Below are positions 24,561-33,418 of a DNA stretch of 64,000 nucleotides, one piece after another. Location of the stretch: positions 1-64,000 of the forward strand of contig NZ_AUGI01000038.1 in the NCBI RefSeq assembly GCF_000422585.1. Reading direction: 5' to 3'. The stretch comes from Hugenholtzia roseola DSM 9546. GTDB taxonomy: Bacteria; Bacteroidota; Bacteroidia; Cytophagales; Bernardetiaceae. Position 1 is the stretch's first letter; each line of letters opens with the position of its first letter. The notes beneath the pieces were generated by a model. That model did not search any database, was not told the DNA's origin, and worked only from the letters and a program-made list of their open reading frames with translations. Made by a program: the position numbers and the translations under genes.

Positions 24561-24644
24561 TCCCTTTTTTATTTCAATCTCACGACAGACAAGGCAATGC
24601 CTTGTCCCTACATTCGCATTTGATTTTTAGAGTTTAAAATCACT
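24494..24644 (+). repeat. Repeat A, copy 7 (151-bp variant)
   Basis: Near-identical to copy 6 with the same internal deletion. The right side continues into GGGGTAGGGGTTTAGTAGG, a fragment of the repeat-B right half (to about 24706, ending GCAACAACG). Confidence 0.85.
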
Positions 24645-24706
24645 GGGGTAGGGGTTTAGTAGGTTTGCCCCCCCTTTTTTGACTTTCTGACCACACTGCA
24701 ACAACG
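24645..24706 (+). repeat. Degenerate right half of repeat B
   Basis: GGGGTAGGGGTTTAGTAGG, GACTTTCTGACC and GCAACAACG follow the order seen in B copy 2 (reverse orientation). The left half is not recognisable. Confidence 0.65.
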
Positions 24707-24713
24707 ACTTTTT

Positions 24714-26450
24714 CTACCCAACTAACTCCTTTTTCATGCCTTCTAAACGCGCCTTTAAATCGGCTTCTACCTTAGCGTAGTCTTCCTTTTTTGAAAGAGG
24801 CAAGACGGCACTAAAATAAAATTTGATTTTAGGCTCTGTACCCGAAGGGCGCATCGAAACCTTGTCGCCTGTTTCGGTAATGAGCTGTAAGACATCAGAA
24901 AGGGGAAAACCTATGAGAGGCTGCTCCACTTTTTCGCCGCTTGCCGTAAGGCGTTGCGTTTTTTGGGTCTGAAAATCGCGAATCTCTACTACCTTCGCAC
25001 CTGCTAAGGTGCTTGGCGGTGTTTTTCTAAAATCTGCCATCATTTTTTTGATAGCCTCGTTTCCTTCTTTTCCTTTTTTGGTGATAGAAAGCAAACTTTC
25101 CAAAAAGAAACCCTGCTTTTGATAGATTTCTAAAAGCAAATCCCAAAGGCTGCGCCCCTCTTTTTGCAGGTCTGCCGCCATTAGTGCAATGGCAGCACAA
25201 GCCATTACGCCGTCTTTATCGCGCACTTTATCGCCAATCAGGTAGCCATAACTTTCCTCACCCCCGATGACAAACTGTTTCTCTTTTTCTAAATTACGAA
25301 TCAGAGCCGCAATATGTTTGAATCCTGTGAGCGTTTCTAAGCACTCTACCCCTTCGGCAGTGGCAATGCGCTCAATCAAGTCGGAAGTTACGATAGTCTT
25401 GATAACTAAGGCGTTAGGGGGGAGTTGGTTTAATTTTTTGCTTTTTTTGAGCCAATAATAAGTTAGCAAAGCCCCTGTTTGGTTGCCATTGAGCAGAACA
25501 AGCTCTTGGGCTGCATTTCGCACCGCAATACCCACGCGGTCGGCATCGGGGTCATTTGCCAGCACCAAGTCGGCTTGTAGAGCTTGCGCCTTTTCCAATG
25601 CCATCGTGAGGGCTTCGCCTTCTTCGGGATTTGGCGATTTGACGGTAGGGAAGTCGCCGTCGGGGATAGCCTGCGCCTCTACGATATGGACGTTTTCAAA
25701 ACCTGCCCTTTCCAAAATTTGGGGAACAAGGGTAATTCCTGTGCCATGCAGGGAGGAATACACGATAGAAAGGGGGTGCTTTTCGCCTGCCGTTTCTATC
25801 GGAAAAAGAGCTGCCATTGCATCAAGATAGGCATTTTCTACTCTACCTGCGCTAAGAATTTCTATCAAATCGGGCTTGCCTTCAAATAAAATCTGACCAT
25901 AATCGCGCTGAATCGCCTCCACTTCCGCCATAATATTGACATCGTGCGGCTCTACAACCTGTCCGCCATCTTGCCAATAGGCTTTGTAGCCATTGTATTC
26001 GGGCGGATTGTGCGAAGCCGTCAAGACAACTCCACTCTGACAACCCAAATAACGAATCGCAAAAGAGAGCAGCGGAGTAGGGCGCAATTCTGAAAAGAGA
26101 AAAACTTTGATACCATTTGCCGAAAAAATATCTGCCACCAGTTGGGCAAAGTCCTTAGAAGAATGGCGATTATCGTAGGCAATCGCGACAGAAATGGGCT
26201 GCAAAGGAAAGGATTTTTTCAAATAATTTGCCAAACCCTGTGTGGCTGCCCCTACGGTGTAGCGGTTCATGCGATTTGTACCCACGCCGACAACGCCGCG
26301 CAAGCCCCCTGTGCCAAATTCTAAATGTTGATAGAAGGCATCGATTTTTTCGCTCTCACTCAAAGCGTCTATGGCTTGGCGCAAGGCAGGAGCTAAGTTG
26401 CGCCACTCGTTTATTTTCTGTGTAATATCGGTAGAAAGGGTGTTTTGCAT
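24714..26450 (-). CDS. Phosphoglucomutase/phosphomannomutase (phospho-sugar mutase)
   Basis: Interconverts hexose 1- and 6-phosphates. The 578-residue product has FGTGGLRG (about 45-52), the phosphoserine loop VVLTASHNPPEYNGYK with Ser146, the Mg loop NDPDADRVGIAV near 300, the sugar-specificity loop GGEESYGYL near 398 and the C-terminal phosphate-binding RPSGTEPKIKFYF. Size and the GEESYGY motif fit the PgcA/Pgm2 subgroup rather than short GlmM enzymes. It follows the TPR gene by 31 bp and is probably co-transcribed with it. Confidence 0.95.
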   Translation of the reverse strand: MQNTLSTDITQKINEWRNLAPALRQAIDALSESEKIDAFYQHLEFGTGGLRGVVGVGTNRMNRYTVGAATQGLANYLKKSFPLQPISVAIAYDNRHSSKDFAQLVADIFSANGIKVFLFSELRPTPLLSFAIRYLGCQSGVVLTASHNPPEYNGYKAYWQDGGQVVEPHDVNIMAEVEAIQRDYGQILFEGKPDLIEILSAGRVENAYLDAMAALFPIETAGEKHPLSIVYSSLHGTGITLVPQILERAGFENVHIVEAQAIPDGDFPTVKSPNPEEGEALTMALEKAQALQADLVLANDPDADRVGIAVRNAAQELVLLNGNQTGALLTYYWLKKSKKLNQLPPNALVIKTIVTSDLIERIATAEGVECLETLTGFKHIAALIRNLEKEKQFVIGGEESYGYLIGDKVRDKDGVMACAAIALMAADLQKEGRSLWDLLLEIYQKQGFFLESLLSITKKGKEGNEAIKKMMADFRKTPPSTLAGAKVVEIRDFQTQKTQRLTASGEKVEQPLIGFPLSDVLQLITETGDKVSMRPSGTEPKIKFYFSAVLPLSKKEDYAKVEADLKARLEGMKKELVG

Positions 26451-26481
26451 ACGTAAAAAAAGAATAGCATTGGGTTAAAAA

Positions 26482-27858
26482 CTACATCAGCGCGTTCCCT
26501 GCCAAAGGGCTATCGGTTTTGTAGTGTAGGCGTAGAGGGCGCAAATCTTGCATGCCGCCCTTTAAAAAGGCTTTATGTGTTTGATAAAATTGCAAATTTT
26601 TGTAGAAGCTATCGGGTAGCCACAAGCCTTTGTTGGTCTTGGCTAATTCCTGCGCAATGAGATGGGCAGGACGCTCATCTTTGGGAGCGGCTTCCAAATT
26701 TTTCGTTTCGGGGTTGAAAAGATAGCCCTCACCCTGCCAAGGGAAAGAATAAAACTGACTGATATGCCCTACAATATCGGGCTGATTTGTCGTTTCATCA
26801 AACCAACTCTGGTGATAGGCAAATAGCACTTGATTTTTTTTGATGGTAGAAAGTTCGGGATAATTATTAAAAAAGGTACTTTCGCTCCCTACCACAAGGG
26901 CATATTCGGTATCTAAGGCGATGTCTTTTTCAGAAAGATAGGGCAGCGCAAGCATCTTAGCGATTGCCATGCCAAGTATTTCAGAATTTCTATCGGAAAG
27001 CCCAATAACCACTTTGAAAAAATCTTCCTCCGTTTCGCCTTGTCGGTAGATTTTGGCAAGAAAGCGTTTGAGCTTGGCAAGGGTTAGTTCTACGGTATCT
27101 TTGCTTTCCCAAAGATGCACAAAACGCCCTGCGGCTAATTCTTCTTCTTGCTGCGTTTCATCTAAAAAATTGAGAATCGCTGCGCCATATTGGATAAAAT
27201 GCCAATCGCGAATGTGTGGGGCAGGTGCGCCCTGCTGGGCGACGGCTTCAAAGCGATTGAGCATCTCCTCTAACGAGGTGAGGGCGTATTCGCGTATGGT
27301 GGCATCTTCACTTTCGGCATAGCGTTGTAAAATACCGCTGGTTTTGGCGTGTTCTATCCAAGTCCTGATTTCGAGCGGATTTTGATTTTGGAAGGCAAAA
27401 AGAAGGCTACAATAGTGATATTGATAAATAAACCAAAATGAATTTTTTTCCGTTTTCAGATAAGGTTCTAAAACTTGTAAGGATTTTTCTATCTGAAAAG
27501 TAGCGGTTAGGGCTAAGGATAGCTCTAAGGCAGTGGCGGCACGCGGATAAAGGGCAAGGGCATGCTCTAAAAAAGGAACAGCCAAACGAAACTGTCCTGC
27601 CCCTACTAAATCATAGCCCAAACGAAAAAAGACGGTATCGTTCTCGAAATCTTTGAGGGCTTCATCAAAGAGGTCAGCACAGTGGGGCAAATTCGAGTGG
27701 GCAAAGAGGCGTGCTGCTAATTGGTAGAGCGGTCGGTAAGCGATGTCGGTTTCGAACGCAATTTGTAAAAGGCGGTAGGCTTGCTGTGCGTCTTGGTCGT
27801 CGAAGGCGGCTTGGGCAGCCAAATAATGTTCGTGCGCAAGCGAGGGAGTATGGGACAT
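26482..27858 (-). CDS. TPR-like protein with an unassigned C-terminal domain
   Basis: The ATG at 27856-27858 is chosen (MSHTPSLAHEHYL); the longer frame adds a hydrophobic stretch without normal coding character. Of 458 residues, about 5-135 are helical repeats of TPR type (QAAFDDQDAQQAYRLLQIAF, FEHALALYP-like). The middle is helical, and about 280-390 has IGLSDRNSEILGMAIAKML and EYALVVGSESTFF, a mixed alpha/beta pattern not identified. No signal peptide. It is located 31 bp before the phosphohexomutase, suggesting a shared mRNA. Function unknown. Confidence 0.75.
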   Translation of the reverse strand: MSHTPSLAHEHYLAAQAAFDDQDAQQAYRLLQIAFETDIAYRPLYQLAARLFAHSNLPHCADLFDEALKDFENDTVFFRLGYDLVGAGQFRLAVPFLEHALALYPRAATALELSLALTATFQIEKSLQVLEPYLKTEKNSFWFIYQYHYCSLLFAFQNQNPLEIRTWIEHAKTSGILQRYAESEDATIREYALTSLEEMLNRFEAVAQQGAPAPHIRDWHFIQYGAAILNFLDETQQEEELAAGRFVHLWESKDTVELTLAKLKRFLAKIYRQGETEEDFFKVVIGLSDRNSEILGMAIAKMLALPYLSEKDIALDTEYALVVGSESTFFNNYPELSTIKKNQVLFAYHQSWFDETTNQPDIVGHISQFYSFPWQGEGYLFNPETKNLEAAPKDERPAHLIAQELAKTNKGLWLPDSFYKNLQFYQTHKAFLKGGMQDLRPLRLHYKTDSPLAGNALM

Positions 27859-27965
27859 TTTTTGTTTTTTTAGCCAAAAGGATAGAAAAGCAAAATACGT
27901 CATTTTTCGTTAAAAAAGCTACAAAAAAGGCAGGAAATCCCATTTTTTTCTTCTTCTGACCAATC

Positions 27966-28007
27966 GAAAAAAAAGAACCCTTTTGGCAGAGTGCTTGCCG
28001 CAAGGGT
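27966..28007 (-). terminator. Terminator for the small TPR gene
   Basis: On the minus strand, ACCCTT-GC-GGCA / TGCC-AA-AAGGGT forms a stem followed by TTCTTTTTTTT. It lies about 145 nt after the stop at 28150. Confidence 0.7.
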
Positions 28008-28149
28008 ATCTTCCCGTTATCAGTAAAGAAAGGCAAACTTTATTTGGCTTTGTTTTTGAGGAACAGAACCTTTAAAGAATAAAGACTTTCTTTGCCGCAA
28101 ACCATTTACAAAAAATAGCGCATCTTTTCTGCCACAAAGGGCAGCCTGC

Positions 28150-28560
28150 TTATCGCTTGATGTTCATGATTTTTTCTTGTAAAGCCGTAACGTCGGCATC
28201 TGTACCGTTTTTGCTACGCTTTACGTTCATTGCCTCGATGTAGGCTTCGATGGCTTTTTCGGGTAAGTTCATGGCTGCATAGTAGTCGCCGCGCACTTCC
28301 AAATTGTAGGGGTTGGCTTGGATAGCGATAGATTTTTCTAACCAGTCGTGTGCTTCCTTCATATTCACGCCTTTGCGGATACACTTAGCGGCACTTTCGG
28401 CATAAGTTTTCCAATCATCGGGAGCAGCGGCAGCAACGGCAGAGCGAGCTTTTTCAGTGGTTTTGTCAGAAGGCAAGTTGGCGTAAGTGCTATTAGTAGC
28501 AGCAATTACAAAGAAAGCAACGAAAAATGACTTGGCGAGGGCTAAAACAAAAGTTTTCAT
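28150..28560 (-). CDS. Small exported TPR protein
   Basis: The ATG at 28558-28560 opens a signal peptide (MKTFVLALAKSFFVAFFVI, cleavage near TYA-NL); the frame upstream lacks one. The mature protein of about 110 residues has two TPR-like helical pairs: AAKCIRKGVNMKEAHDWLE / AIQANPYNLEVRGDYYAA / LPEKAIEAYIEAMNVK. A periplasmic scaffold role is inferred only from the fold. Monocistronic, with terminators on both sides. Confidence 0.8.
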   Translation of the reverse strand: MKTFVLALAKSFFVAFFVIAATNSTYANLPSDKTTEKARSAVAAAAPDDWKTYAESAAKCIRKGVNMKEAHDWLEKSIAIQANPYNLEVRGDYYAAMNLPEKAIEAYIEAMNVKRSKNGTDADVTALQEKIMNIKR

Positions 28561-28714
28561 AATCGAGAAGAATTTAAGAAATTGAAAAGGTTTGGAGATA
28601 AAGATTTGTTGTCGTAAAGACACAAGCTATATTGCCAAACGCCTGCCAAATTCGATATGCCAACATAAGTCGCTCATTTTCAGCAAGTTATAATTTTGTA
28701 GGCGTGCCATTTTT

Positions 28715-28760
28715 AAAAAAAAATGTCCGATAGCGGACAAACTTGTTTCACTATCGGACA
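28715..28760 (-). terminator. Strong terminator after the beta-barrel-like gene
   Basis: Arms TGTCCGATAG and CTATCGGACA (28724-28733 and 28751-28760) followed on the minus strand by nine T. Confidence 0.85.
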
Positions 28761-28825
28761 AAAGCCCTTTGAGGGTTTTAAAACCTAAAAGTCTTGAAGT
28801 CTTTTGGCTTTTTTAAAACAAAAAC

Positions 28826-29830
28826 TTAGTGGGCGGTTTGCCTTTTCATACGCGCCGCAGAAAGGTGCGTAACGTGCCTATGAGAGGGTTCATAGATAAT
28901 CCGCACAAAACTGCTAAGGCGTTCCTGCTGGCGGTTTAGCGGGATTCCTCCTACAATACCTATCATTAAATTATCCGCCAAACTCACGCGCATCTGCGGA
29001 CGCAAAACCGTATGCCAACCCTTATTCTGACGCAACTGGTTGATTTCCAAACCAATAAAATTGCGCGTACCCGAAATCATGTAATGAAGGCTCAAATTGT
29101 TTTCAAAGGCAGTATTCCAAATTTTGCCCTCTGAATCGGGCTTAAAGTGGCGCACGAAACGCCCACCTGTGTAGAGAAGCGTGTGAAAATTTGTACCCCA
29201 CCTTTTCGCTGCTACCAAAAAAGGGTTGAACAAATTGCCTTGAAAATTTCTTTGAAGCGACAATTTAGGCAAATCGTAGAGTTCCAACTCATTGATATAC
29301 CCCAAAGCCAGCGTTGTTTTATTTTTTTCGGAAACCCAAAAAGACCATTGCGCCGCCAATTTTAACCCTTCTATGCGATTCGCAGGGCGAGAGGGCGCAT
29401 TTAGGTCTTGCCCGTTTTGGTTGTAAGAGTTAAAATAAAACGTCAGAGGGACTTCTATTTCTAAGCCCAAACGGTCTATGGGCGCAAATTCATATTCTAC
29501 CAGAAAACTGTACTTGTCGTAATGCTGTAAATCGGTAATGCCGCCGCCAATATTCCACTCTCTTTCGCCCTTTCGCGCACCTAAATCGCGTATCAGGTCG
29601 ATGTAAAGCGGCTCGGCGTGTAGCACTTTATCTTTTTGTTTCGAATCCTGCACCTCTACAATGTAAAGGCTGTCTAACACTTGCGCCACACTGTCGGTAG
29701 CATTTGTGCTTGTTTCAAAAGGGTCTTGTGCCTGCAAACGATTTGCGCCTAAAAAAGCAAAGAGCAGGAAAAGGAAGGGCAGCAACTTAGAACGCCCTTT
29801 TTGGAGGAGGGTTTGATTTTTAAATTCCAT
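28826..29830 (-). CDS. Outer-membrane beta-barrel-like protein of the HAEPLYIDLIRDLGARKGE family
   Basis: 334 residues. The signal peptide LLPFLFLLFAFLGANRLQAQ ends at about residue 35. HAEPLYIDLIRDLGARKGER (about 71-90) is a near-invariant motif of a Bacteroidota family I recognise but cannot name functionally; it is followed by EWNIGGGITD and alternating amphipathic strands (LVEYEFAPIDRLGLEIEVPL, WSFWVSEKNKTTLALGYI, FIGLEINQL) that suggest an outer-membrane barrel. The last residues are basic rather than aromatic, unlike a classical barrel end. A small exported protein is encoded 37 bp upstream, probably in the same operon. Confidence 0.75.
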   Translation of the reverse strand: MEFKNQTLLQKGRSKLLPFLFLLFAFLGANRLQAQDPFETSTNATDSVAQVLDSLYIVEVQDSKQKDKVLHAEPLYIDLIRDLGARKGEREWNIGGGITDLQHYDKYSFLVEYEFAPIDRLGLEIEVPLTFYFNSYNQNGQDLNAPSRPANRIEGLKLAAQWSFWVSEKNKTTLALGYINELELYDLPKLSLQRNFQGNLFNPFLVAAKRWGTNFHTLLYTGGRFVRHFKPDSEGKIWNTAFENNLSLHYMISGTRNFIGLEINQLRQNKGWHTVLRPQMRVSLADNLMIGIVGGIPLNRQQERLSSFVRIIYEPSHRHVTHLSAARMKRQTAH

Positions 29831-29867
29831 CTTGTTTTTTATTTTTTGATTGAAAAAAGTTATTTAT

Positions 29868-30320
29868 TCAAATCAAAAAATCAGGTGGTGGCGCAAGTGT
29901 ATCAAAAAAAATTCGCACCAATTTTTGAGTAGGCGCAGGATTAAATAAAACAGAGGGAAAATAAAAGGGGAAAAGTATCTTTTTATGATAAGCATTAAAA
30001 AACAAATCTACTTTTTTCAGTAAATTACTATCCGTATCGCTGCCATCATTTTCGTCAAAATCTTGAAAAATGCTGCTATCATTGCACCAAGACTCAATCA
30101 TTAGCTCTGCCAAACTTTCCGTTTCGTCTTCGGTGCTGTATTTGCTACCGATAGTTTCTACTACAATATATTTATTTTTTTGTACTTTTTTGTAAACCTT
30201 TTTTTGCTGAAACGTAGAATAAGTAGGCATATCTAAGCTGTAATTGAAGATATGCAGTGCCAATAGGAAAGCCAATAATCGTGTGCCTTGAAAAAAGGGC
30301 TGCCTTGATGTCCGCTTCAC
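29868..30320 (-). CDS. Small exported protein upstream of the beta-barrel-like gene
   Basis: 150 residues starting with GTG (30318-30320); a later ATG would remove the hydrophobic segment (about 12-27, GTRLLAFLLALHIFNY), so GTG is preferred. A short acidic central stretch (FDENDGSDTDSN) may bind divalent cation. The C-terminus ends in APPPDFLI, a proline-rich tail I associate with small partner proteins of the adjacent family. Not otherwise recognised. The gene overlaps no repeat, and the pair 29868/28826 appears to be a two-gene unit. Confidence 0.6.
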   Translation of the reverse strand: MKRTSRQPFFQGTRLLAFLLALHIFNYSLDMPTYSTFQQKKVYKKVQKNKYIVVETIGSKYSTEDETESLAELMIESWCNDSSIFQDFDENDGSDTDSNLLKKVDLFFNAYHKKILFPFYFPSVLFNPAPTQKLVRIFFDTLAPPPDFLI

Positions 30321-30466
30321 AAAGTTGTAAAGGTTCGTTTTGTTGTTATTTCGAGCGTCTTGCTCAAATTTTATACCAAGCCGAATGATTTTATTTGGCG
30401 ATAGTTTGCTCTTTTCGTGTTTTTAGGCTAATTTTGAAAAGTGTCCACATTTTTTTATCTTTTTGT

Positions 30467-31285
30467 ATGAAGCCAAACACTGCCCCTTCTTCCCCGCTTA
30501 TTTCATTTTGTGTTCTTATTACCTTTCTAACCGTTTTTTACCTTTGGAAAGAAATAGTTGCTTTTTTTGCTATTAGCATTCCCAGCGGTCAGTCGCGCGT
30601 TTATATGGTCTATGGGCTTTGGTTTATTCCGCCTCTGCTTGTGATGGGCTTTTTGTTCGGATTTAAAAATCTTTTTGTAGAAGTGGGCGTAAGGGCAAAG
30701 GGGAACGAAGGCAAAGAAGAAGGTTTTGTTTCTAACTTTTTAATTGCTATTTTTTTCGCACTTTTTTGTACGCTGCCCATGTTGGTTAGTTCGGCAGTTT
30801 TAGGGCGTTTCGATGGCGAATTTTCTTGGCAGGGACTCTTTTTCAAAACCTTAGGAGCAGCTCTAAGTGAGGAATTTCTCTTTCGCAGTTTTCTTTTTGG
30901 GGTCTTGTTTCGCAGGGCAAAATGGGGTTTTATCCCTGCCGCACTCTTAGGAGCGGTCATTTTCGGCATAGCGCACCTCTATCAGGGCAGCACTTGGGGC
31001 GAACTGTTGGGAATTTTTCTGGTTACGGCGATGGGAGCAGGCTGGTTTGCTTGGCTTTTTGTAGAATGGCGGTACAATTTATGGATACCTATTTTTTTTC
31101 ATACATTTATGAATCTTTCTTGGGTACTCTTTGAAGTCAGTCCTAACGCCTTAGGAGGCGGCGCAAGCAATATTTTTAGAGGCATTACCATTGCCCTTAG
31201 CATCATACTCACCATTCACTACCGCAGAAAAATCAGAAAAGAGGCATTGACACTTAAAAAATCAAGTCTTTTTTGGCAAATTTAA
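30467..31285 (+). CDS. CPBP-family intramembrane protease (Abi/CAAX-like)
   Basis: From ATG 30467 the product has 272 residues and about eight hydrophobic segments. The catalytic motif EE-x(3)-R appears as LSEEFLFRS (E135, E136, R140); the second motif has His in FGIAHLYQG, and the third is FFHTFMNLSW. These are the hallmarks of CPBP (type II CAAX prenyl protease-like) enzymes. Substrate unknown; family members mature prenylated proteins or give self-immunity to bacteriocins. The frame upstream of the ATG contains no conserved segment. Standalone gene, divergent from the exported protein at 30320. Confidence 0.88.
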   Translation: MKPNTAPSSPLISFCVLITFLTVFYLWKEIVAFFAISIPSGQSRVYMVYGLWFIPPLLVMGFLFGFKNLFVEVGVRAKGNEGKEEGFVSNFLIAIFFALFCTLPMLVSSAVLGRFDGEFSWQGLFFKTLGAALSEEFLFRSFLFGVLFRRAKWGFIPAALLGAVIFGIAHLYQGSTWGELLGIFLVTAMGAGWFAWLFVEWRYNLWIPIFFHTFMNLSWVLFEVSPNALGGGASNIFRGITIALSIILTIHYRRKIRKEALTLKKSSLFWQI

Positions 31286-31480
31286 CATTATATTTATTCA
31301 AATCATTTTTAAATATTTTAGACAACACATTTTTATAATTGTCGGGTCTAACAATTTTTTGTAGCCAAACCAAACTTGCCCTATTTAAAAGTGCGGTTGA
31401 AAAAGGTTCGTATCAAGACAACAGCCGCATATTAGATTGGCATTGGCACAAAAAAAAGCGCGTAATTCTACCTTTTTTCC

Positions 31481-31488
31481 TATCTTTG
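31481..31488 (+). promoter_or_regulatory. -7 box upstream of prfA
   Basis: TATCTTTG, 62 nt before the prfA ATG. Confidence 0.55.
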
Positions 31489-31550
31489 CGTTTCTTTTTT
31501 GCATACCTTGTCCTTACCCTTGACCCTATTAGCCTGAATTAGTTTAGCTT

Positions 31551-32627
31551 ATGATAGATAAATTGCGAGAAATAAAGAAACGCTATGAGGCGGTTCGCGA
31601 TGAACTGGCAGAGCCAGAAGTCATGTCGGACATGAAAGCCTTTGCCAAATTGAGCAAAGAATACAAAGACTTGGAAAAAATCGTAGTCAAGTATGACGCT
31701 TACGATTTGGCACTTTCCAACTTGGAAAATGCCAAAGCTATCCTACAAACTGAAAAAGACCCCGAATTTCGCGACCTGACCAAAGCCGAAATTAGCGAAT
31801 TAGAGCCTCAAATTGAAACCTTAGAAGAGGAACTCAAAACGCTACTCATTCCCAAAGACCCCAACGACGACAAAAACGCATTGCTCGAAATTCGCGGCGG
31901 TACGGGAGGCGACGAAGCCGCCATCTTTGCAGGCGACTTGTATCGCATGTATCAGCGTTTTGCCGAAAAAATAGGGTGGAAGTTTGAAGTCATGTCGGCT
32001 ACCGAAGGGACGGCAGGCGGCTACAAAGAGATTATCGTCAGCATCGAAGGCGAAGAAGTTTATGCCAAACTCAAATTTGAATCGGGCGTACATCGCGTAC
32101 AGCGCGTACCCGATACAGAAACGCAGGGCAGAGTGCATACCTCGGCAGCCACTGTTGCCGTTCTGCCCGAAGATGAAGATGTGGAGGTCGAACTCAATAT
32201 GTCCGACATCAAAAAAGACACCTTTCGCGCCTCTGGTGCAGGTGGGCAGCACGTCAATAAGACCGAATCTGCCATTCGCCTAACGCACCTACCCACAGGC
32301 GTAGTGGTAGAATGTCAGGCAGAACGCTCGCAAATCAAAAACTATGAACGCGCCTTAAAGGTGCTAAAAGCGAGGCTTTACGATTTGGAGCTGCAAAAAA
32401 AGCAAGCCGAAACCAGCGCAGCCCGCAAATCTTTGGTGAGAAGTGGCGACCGTTCCGAAAAAATTAGAACCTACAACTATCCACAAGGGCGCGTAACCGA
32501 CCACCGCATCAATTTCAGCGTCTTCAATCTGCCTATGGTCATGAACGGCGAAATTGAGGAATTTATAGAAAAATTGCGTATCGCCGAAAACGCCGAAAAA
32601 ATGGCAAATAGCGTCAAGACAGACTAA
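31551..32627 (+). CDS. prfA: Peptide chain release factor 1
   Basis: Recognises UAA/UAG at the ribosomal A site and triggers peptide release. The GGQ motif is in SGAGGQHVNKTESAIRL (about 225-241). The domain-1 coiled coil is at the N-terminus. The RF1-type region TEGTAGGYKEI and RVPDTETQGRVHTSAATVAV are present. 358 residues, a typical RF1 length. An inverted repeat downstream (GCCGCTTG / CAAGCGGC, 32642-32683) may attenuate read-through. Confidence 0.97.
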   Translation: MIDKLREIKKRYEAVRDELAEPEVMSDMKAFAKLSKEYKDLEKIVVKYDAYDLALSNLENAKAILQTEKDPEFRDLTKAEISELEPQIETLEEELKTLLIPKDPNDDKNALLEIRGGTGGDEAAIFAGDLYRMYQRFAEKIGWKFEVMSATEGTAGGYKEIIVSIEGEEVYAKLKFESGVHRVQRVPDTETQGRVHTSAATVAVLPEDEDVEVELNMSDIKKDTFRASGAGGQHVNKTESAIRLTHLPTGVVVECQAERSQIKNYERALKVLKARLYDLELQKKQAETSAARKSLVRSGDRSEKIRTYNYPQGRVTDHRINFSVFNLPMVMNGEIEEFIEKLRIAENAEKMANSVKTD

Positions 32628-32641
32628 TAAAATGCCCCGAA

Positions 32642-32683
32642 GCCGCTTGCTGCTACCAAGTCAAATAGGCAGGCACAAGCGGC
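32642..32683 (+). terminator. Possible weak terminator after prfA
   Basis: Arms GCCGCTTG and CAAGCGGC around a 26-nt loop without a T-run. It may instead be a chance structure. Confidence 0.35.
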
Positions 32684-32758
32684 GGAGGAAAGGCAACCCT
32701 ACCCCTTGCATTTGCGTCTTTCCTTCAACTTTGCCCTCACCTACTCTTCCCATTCCAA

Positions 32759-33322
32759 ATGGACGACTCGCTAAAACGCGGACACGTTTTTGAGAAAGAA
32801 CAACAAAAACTCAAAAACTTCAAGAAATTATTGCACCAAGAACCTGATTTAAAAACTTTACAGGAAGAGTACGCTATACTTTTAGAAAATTACGAACTGT
32901 TATTGAACGAAAGTAAGCTCATTACCTCAGTAAGCGACCGCCTGCAAAATAAACTCAACCGCGCCAACGAACAAATTACCGAACAAAATGAACGCCTACA
33001 ACAGACCATCGACCTGCTCACACAGGCGCGTATTGGCAGAAAGGCGACCACTCTTGTTATTTTTATCGGAATCGCCTTATTTTTTCTTTCCGAAGGACTT
33101 ATCGAGCCGCGAATTGAGGAGTTTGTAGAAAATGATACCTTAGTGGGCTTGCTTTTAAAGGGAATTATTGCTATTTTGCTCAAACCGATGGAAGTATTGG
33201 TAGAAAAACAGATGTTGAAACGCGCACTTTTAAACAACGAGCAAAAAACCGAAAGCCGCCTCAAAGTCAAGACCTTATTAGGGACTTTTCTTAAAAAAAA
33301 CAACCCCAACGCTGAAAAATAA
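32759..33322 (+). CDS. Coiled-coil membrane protein, unknown
   Basis: 187 residues. Residues 10-90 are an almost continuous coiled coil (EEYAILLENYELLLNESK, SDRLQNKLNRANEQITEQNE). Two hydrophobic segments follow, about 96-113 (TTLVIFIGIALFFLSEGL) and 127-145 (TLVGLLLKGIIAILLKP), with a basic tail. The coiled coil resembles the linkers preceding cyclase or PP2C domains in Bacteroidota sensors, but no output domain is attached. Located 131 bp after prfA. Function unknown. Confidence 0.75.
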   Translation: MDDSLKRGHVFEKEQQKLKNFKKLLHQEPDLKTLQEEYAILLENYELLLNESKLITSVSDRLQNKLNRANEQITEQNERLQQTIDLLTQARIGRKATTLVIFIGIALFFLSEGLIEPRIEEFVENDTLVGLLLKGIIAILLKPMEVLVEKQMLKRALLNNEQKTESRLKVKTLLGTFLKKNNPNAEK

Positions 33323-33418
33323 AGCCGCTTGGGTTCGGTTTTATCGCAGATAGTTTCATCTTTGCCTTACGATTTACTTATCCTTAATTATTAGTCTGAC
33401 TATTTACTGCAATCTTGT

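Noticed and set aside
27977-28007. Structured leader or riboswitch between the TPR genes
   Set aside because: On the minus strand the structure is a simple stem followed by a T-run, i.e. a terminator.
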